DNA of 6,813 nucleotides from positions 1 to 6,813 of the forward strand of contig JALHSV010000006.1 of the NCBI GenBank assembly GCA_022865525.1, given 5' to 3'. Position numbers and translations under genes: made by a program. This stretch comes from Thermodesulfovibrionales bacterium (lineage in GTDB: Bacteria > Nitrospirota > Thermodesulfovibrionia > Thermodesulfovibrionales > SM23-35). The notes below the pieces were generated by a model, which had not been told where the DNA came from, did not search any database, and saw only the letters and a program-made list of their open reading frames with translations. This document shows positions 5,895 through 6,813 of this stretch, piece after piece; the stretch's first letter is position 1; each line of letters opens with the position of its first letter.

Positions 5895-6376
5895 GTGTAC
5901 CTCTTTAGATACTCCTTCCTGCTCCTTTTTCTCGATAAAATAATAACGCCTATACCTGCAAGCATTAAAAAAATACTACAGATAAATAAATATTTGTACG
6001 GAATTGCTATTTTAGCTTTATGCGTTACCACTTTCTGTTTTGTTAATTTTAATATCAACTCCATTTTATACATTTTATCCTTGTAATGCTCCTTGTAAAA
6101 ATTATCAATCAGTTCGTTATCGGGAAGGTTTTGAAACTCTGGATGGTTAGCTTTGTAGCCGGTAAATTCTCTATATAGGTTTTCATCTCTGTCAGGAATA
6201 AGCTCGCTTAGATTTTCCCTTAGAATAATCTCTCCTGTGATGAAACTTCTTGCTATATTCCAAATTAATCTATCTTCACTGTCATAAGCAGAAGAAAAAG
6301 GCAAACTTAGTATAGGTATACCAATTCCAACAATAATAAGCATAACTCCCCATATCCATATCTTTCTTTTATTCAT
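5891..6376 (-). CDS. Unrecognised protein with two membrane helices and an extracytoplasmic domain
   Basis: The 161-residue protein begins MNKRKIW and has a first membrane helix at about 7-26 (WIWGVMLIIVGIGIPILSLP). A mainly helical, charged domain follows at 30-125, and a second helix at about 127-147 (PYKYLFICSIFLMLAGIGVIIL). It ends in a basic tail, RKRSRKEYLKRYT. The positive charges at both ends place the termini in the cytoplasm and the middle domain outside the membrane. The ATG at 6376 overlaps the upstream stop as ATGA. A GTG two codons earlier (6382) is also possible, but the overlap fits the pattern repeated at the downstream junction. No family was recognised. Being between two unknown genes and overlapping both, it is probably made with the exported repeat protein next to it, and could hold that protein at the membrane; this is inference. 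Confidence 0.75.
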   Translation of the reverse strand: MNKRKIWIWGVMLIIVGIGIPILSLPFSSAYDSEDRLIWNIARSFITGEIILRENLSELIPDRDENLYREFTGYKANHPEFQNLPDNELIDNFYKEHYKDKMYKMELILKLTKQKVVTHKAKIAIPYKYLFICSIFLMLAGIGVIILSRKRSRKEYLKRYT

Positions 6377-6726
6377 GTACACAAAAGATATTTATTTGAC
6401 TCGCTCCACATTGTATCATTAATGGAATTACACACAGAACATGAAGGGAATATGCTTTCAGGCTCAGGGTCATCGGGAAAGTCAAATACAAGCTGACGTT
6501 TATCCGCTCCTTCAATTTTTCCTGGCCCTGTGCCATGGGTGAAGGCATCTCCCGTGCGATATAAATCAAATAACAGCGCTCTTCCAAAACGCTCCTCATT
6601 TTTAATGCCGGATTTTAATAATTTTTCGTGTCCTTCAGCAGTCAGCTGAAAAGTTACAATCTTGCCGCTAATAGAGGTAAGGACATAGTATTTTTCTCTG
6701 TCTTTGTATTTATGCAGTACAGGCAT
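6373..6726 (-). CDS. Unrecognised 117-aa protein with a C-terminal CxxC motif
   Basis: The protein is soluble, with no signal peptide or membrane helix. The N-terminal part alternates short strands (YYVLTSISGKIVTFQLT, 13-29) with a helix (AEGHEKLLKSG), then FGRALLFDLYRTGDAF at 47-62. An acidic stretch, FDFPDDPEPE, at 81-90 leads to Cys96-Ser-Val-Cys99, and a third cysteine (Cys116) is the second-last residue. This could be a small, perhaps incomplete, zinc-binding knuckle. AGGAG at 6736-6740 gives a good start, only 14 bases after the stop of the methyltransferase-like gene, so the two should be on one message. The stop overlaps the next gene. I do not recognise the family; the place suggests a small partner or hitch-hiker of the methyltransferase locus. 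Confidence 0.75.
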   Translation of the reverse strand: MPVLHKYKDREKYYVLTSISGKIVTFQLTAEGHEKLLKSGIKNEERFGRALLFDLYRTGDAFTHGTGPGKIEGADKRQLVFDFPDDPEPESIFPSCSVCNSINDTMWSESNKYLLCT

Positions 6727-6740
6727 TTATTGGTCTCCTA

Positions 6741-6813
6741 TTACGCCTTCCCCTCCACAATCGCGATCTCTTCCGGCGTGAGGCCGCAGAGGGCATAGAC
6801 CATCTCGTCGATC
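6741..6813 (-). CDS. C-terminal end of a probable DNA methyltransferase (Type IIG-like), partial
   Basis: Only the last 23 codons and the TAA stop are inside the window: IDEMVYALCGLTPEEIAIVE, then GKA. A tail of the form [ID]-x-[LM]-V-Y-x-L-[YC]-G-L-T-x-E-E-I-x-I-V-E-G is common at the end of adenine-specific DNA methyltransferases and Type IIG restriction-modification proteins, where it closes the target-recognition region. The call rests on this tail alone, with no catalytic motif visible. The fragment is about 60% G+C, far above the genes that follow it in the operon, which hints that the methyltransferase gene came from elsewhere or was joined to this locus later. Confidence 0.55.
   Translation of the reverse strand, partial: IDEMVYALCGLTPEEIAIVEGKA

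Noticed and set aside
5891..6382. GTG start at 6382 for the two-helix membrane protein
   Set aside because: The ATG at 6376 gives an ATGA overlap with the upstream stop, the same arrangement seen at the next junction. GTG remains possible but is less likely.

Overview
The window looks like chromosomal DNA from a Gram-negative-type bacterium with AT-rich genes, sigma70-like promoters and AGGAGG-type ribosome binding sites. The mix of a multi-PAS cytoplasmic histidine kinase, a secreted HEAT-repeat protein and small exported proteins would suit an environmental lineage such as Planctomycetota (Brocadia-like), Nitrospirota or a deltaproteobacterial group. No marker gene settles this, so the assignment is only an impression. 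No rRNA, tRNA, CRISPR array, transposase or prophage gene was seen.

Layout, left to right. (1) 1-660, minus strand: a DEDDh-type 3'-5' exonuclease with an N-terminal membrane anchor. It is cut by the left window edge and has an extended -10 promoter at 702-710. (2) 763-1851, minus: an exported HEAT-repeat protein, visibly richer in G+C than its neighbours. (3) 1852-2167: no gene. The stretch holds a 13-base palindrome and, on the plus strand, a T-box-like motif that points at no gene. (4) 2168-4051, minus: a soluble three-PAS histidine kinase of the NarL/HPK7 type, with matching Cys-x10-Cys-x2-Cys motifs in PAS1 and PAS2. (5) 4052-4292: a compact divergent control region with a promoter on each strand, a short inverted repeat or palindrome in each promoter, and a perfect 19-bp inverted repeat between them. 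(6) 4293-4963, plus: a DUF350-like membrane protein overlapping an exported NlpC/P60 peptidase by ATGA. (7) 4964-5107: a convergent gap without a clear terminator. (8) 5108-6813, minus: a tightly packed operon. It runs from the last 23 codons of what looks like a DNA methyltransferase, through a 117-aa protein with a CxxC motif and a 161-aa protein with two membrane helices, to an exported beta-propeller-like protein. Two of the junctions are ATGA overlaps. The last gene is broken by a one-base frameshift in a G run. The out-of-frame tail repeats the module found before the break, so the intact protein would have 261 residues.

The parts most worth attention are the frameshifted repeat protein and its unfamiliar partners behind the methyltransferase end, the divergent kinase / DUF350-NlpC control region, and the paired cysteine motifs of the kinase. 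No complete known defence or biosynthetic system is visible. The right-hand operon could be the end of a restriction-modification or other accessory locus that continues beyond the window.
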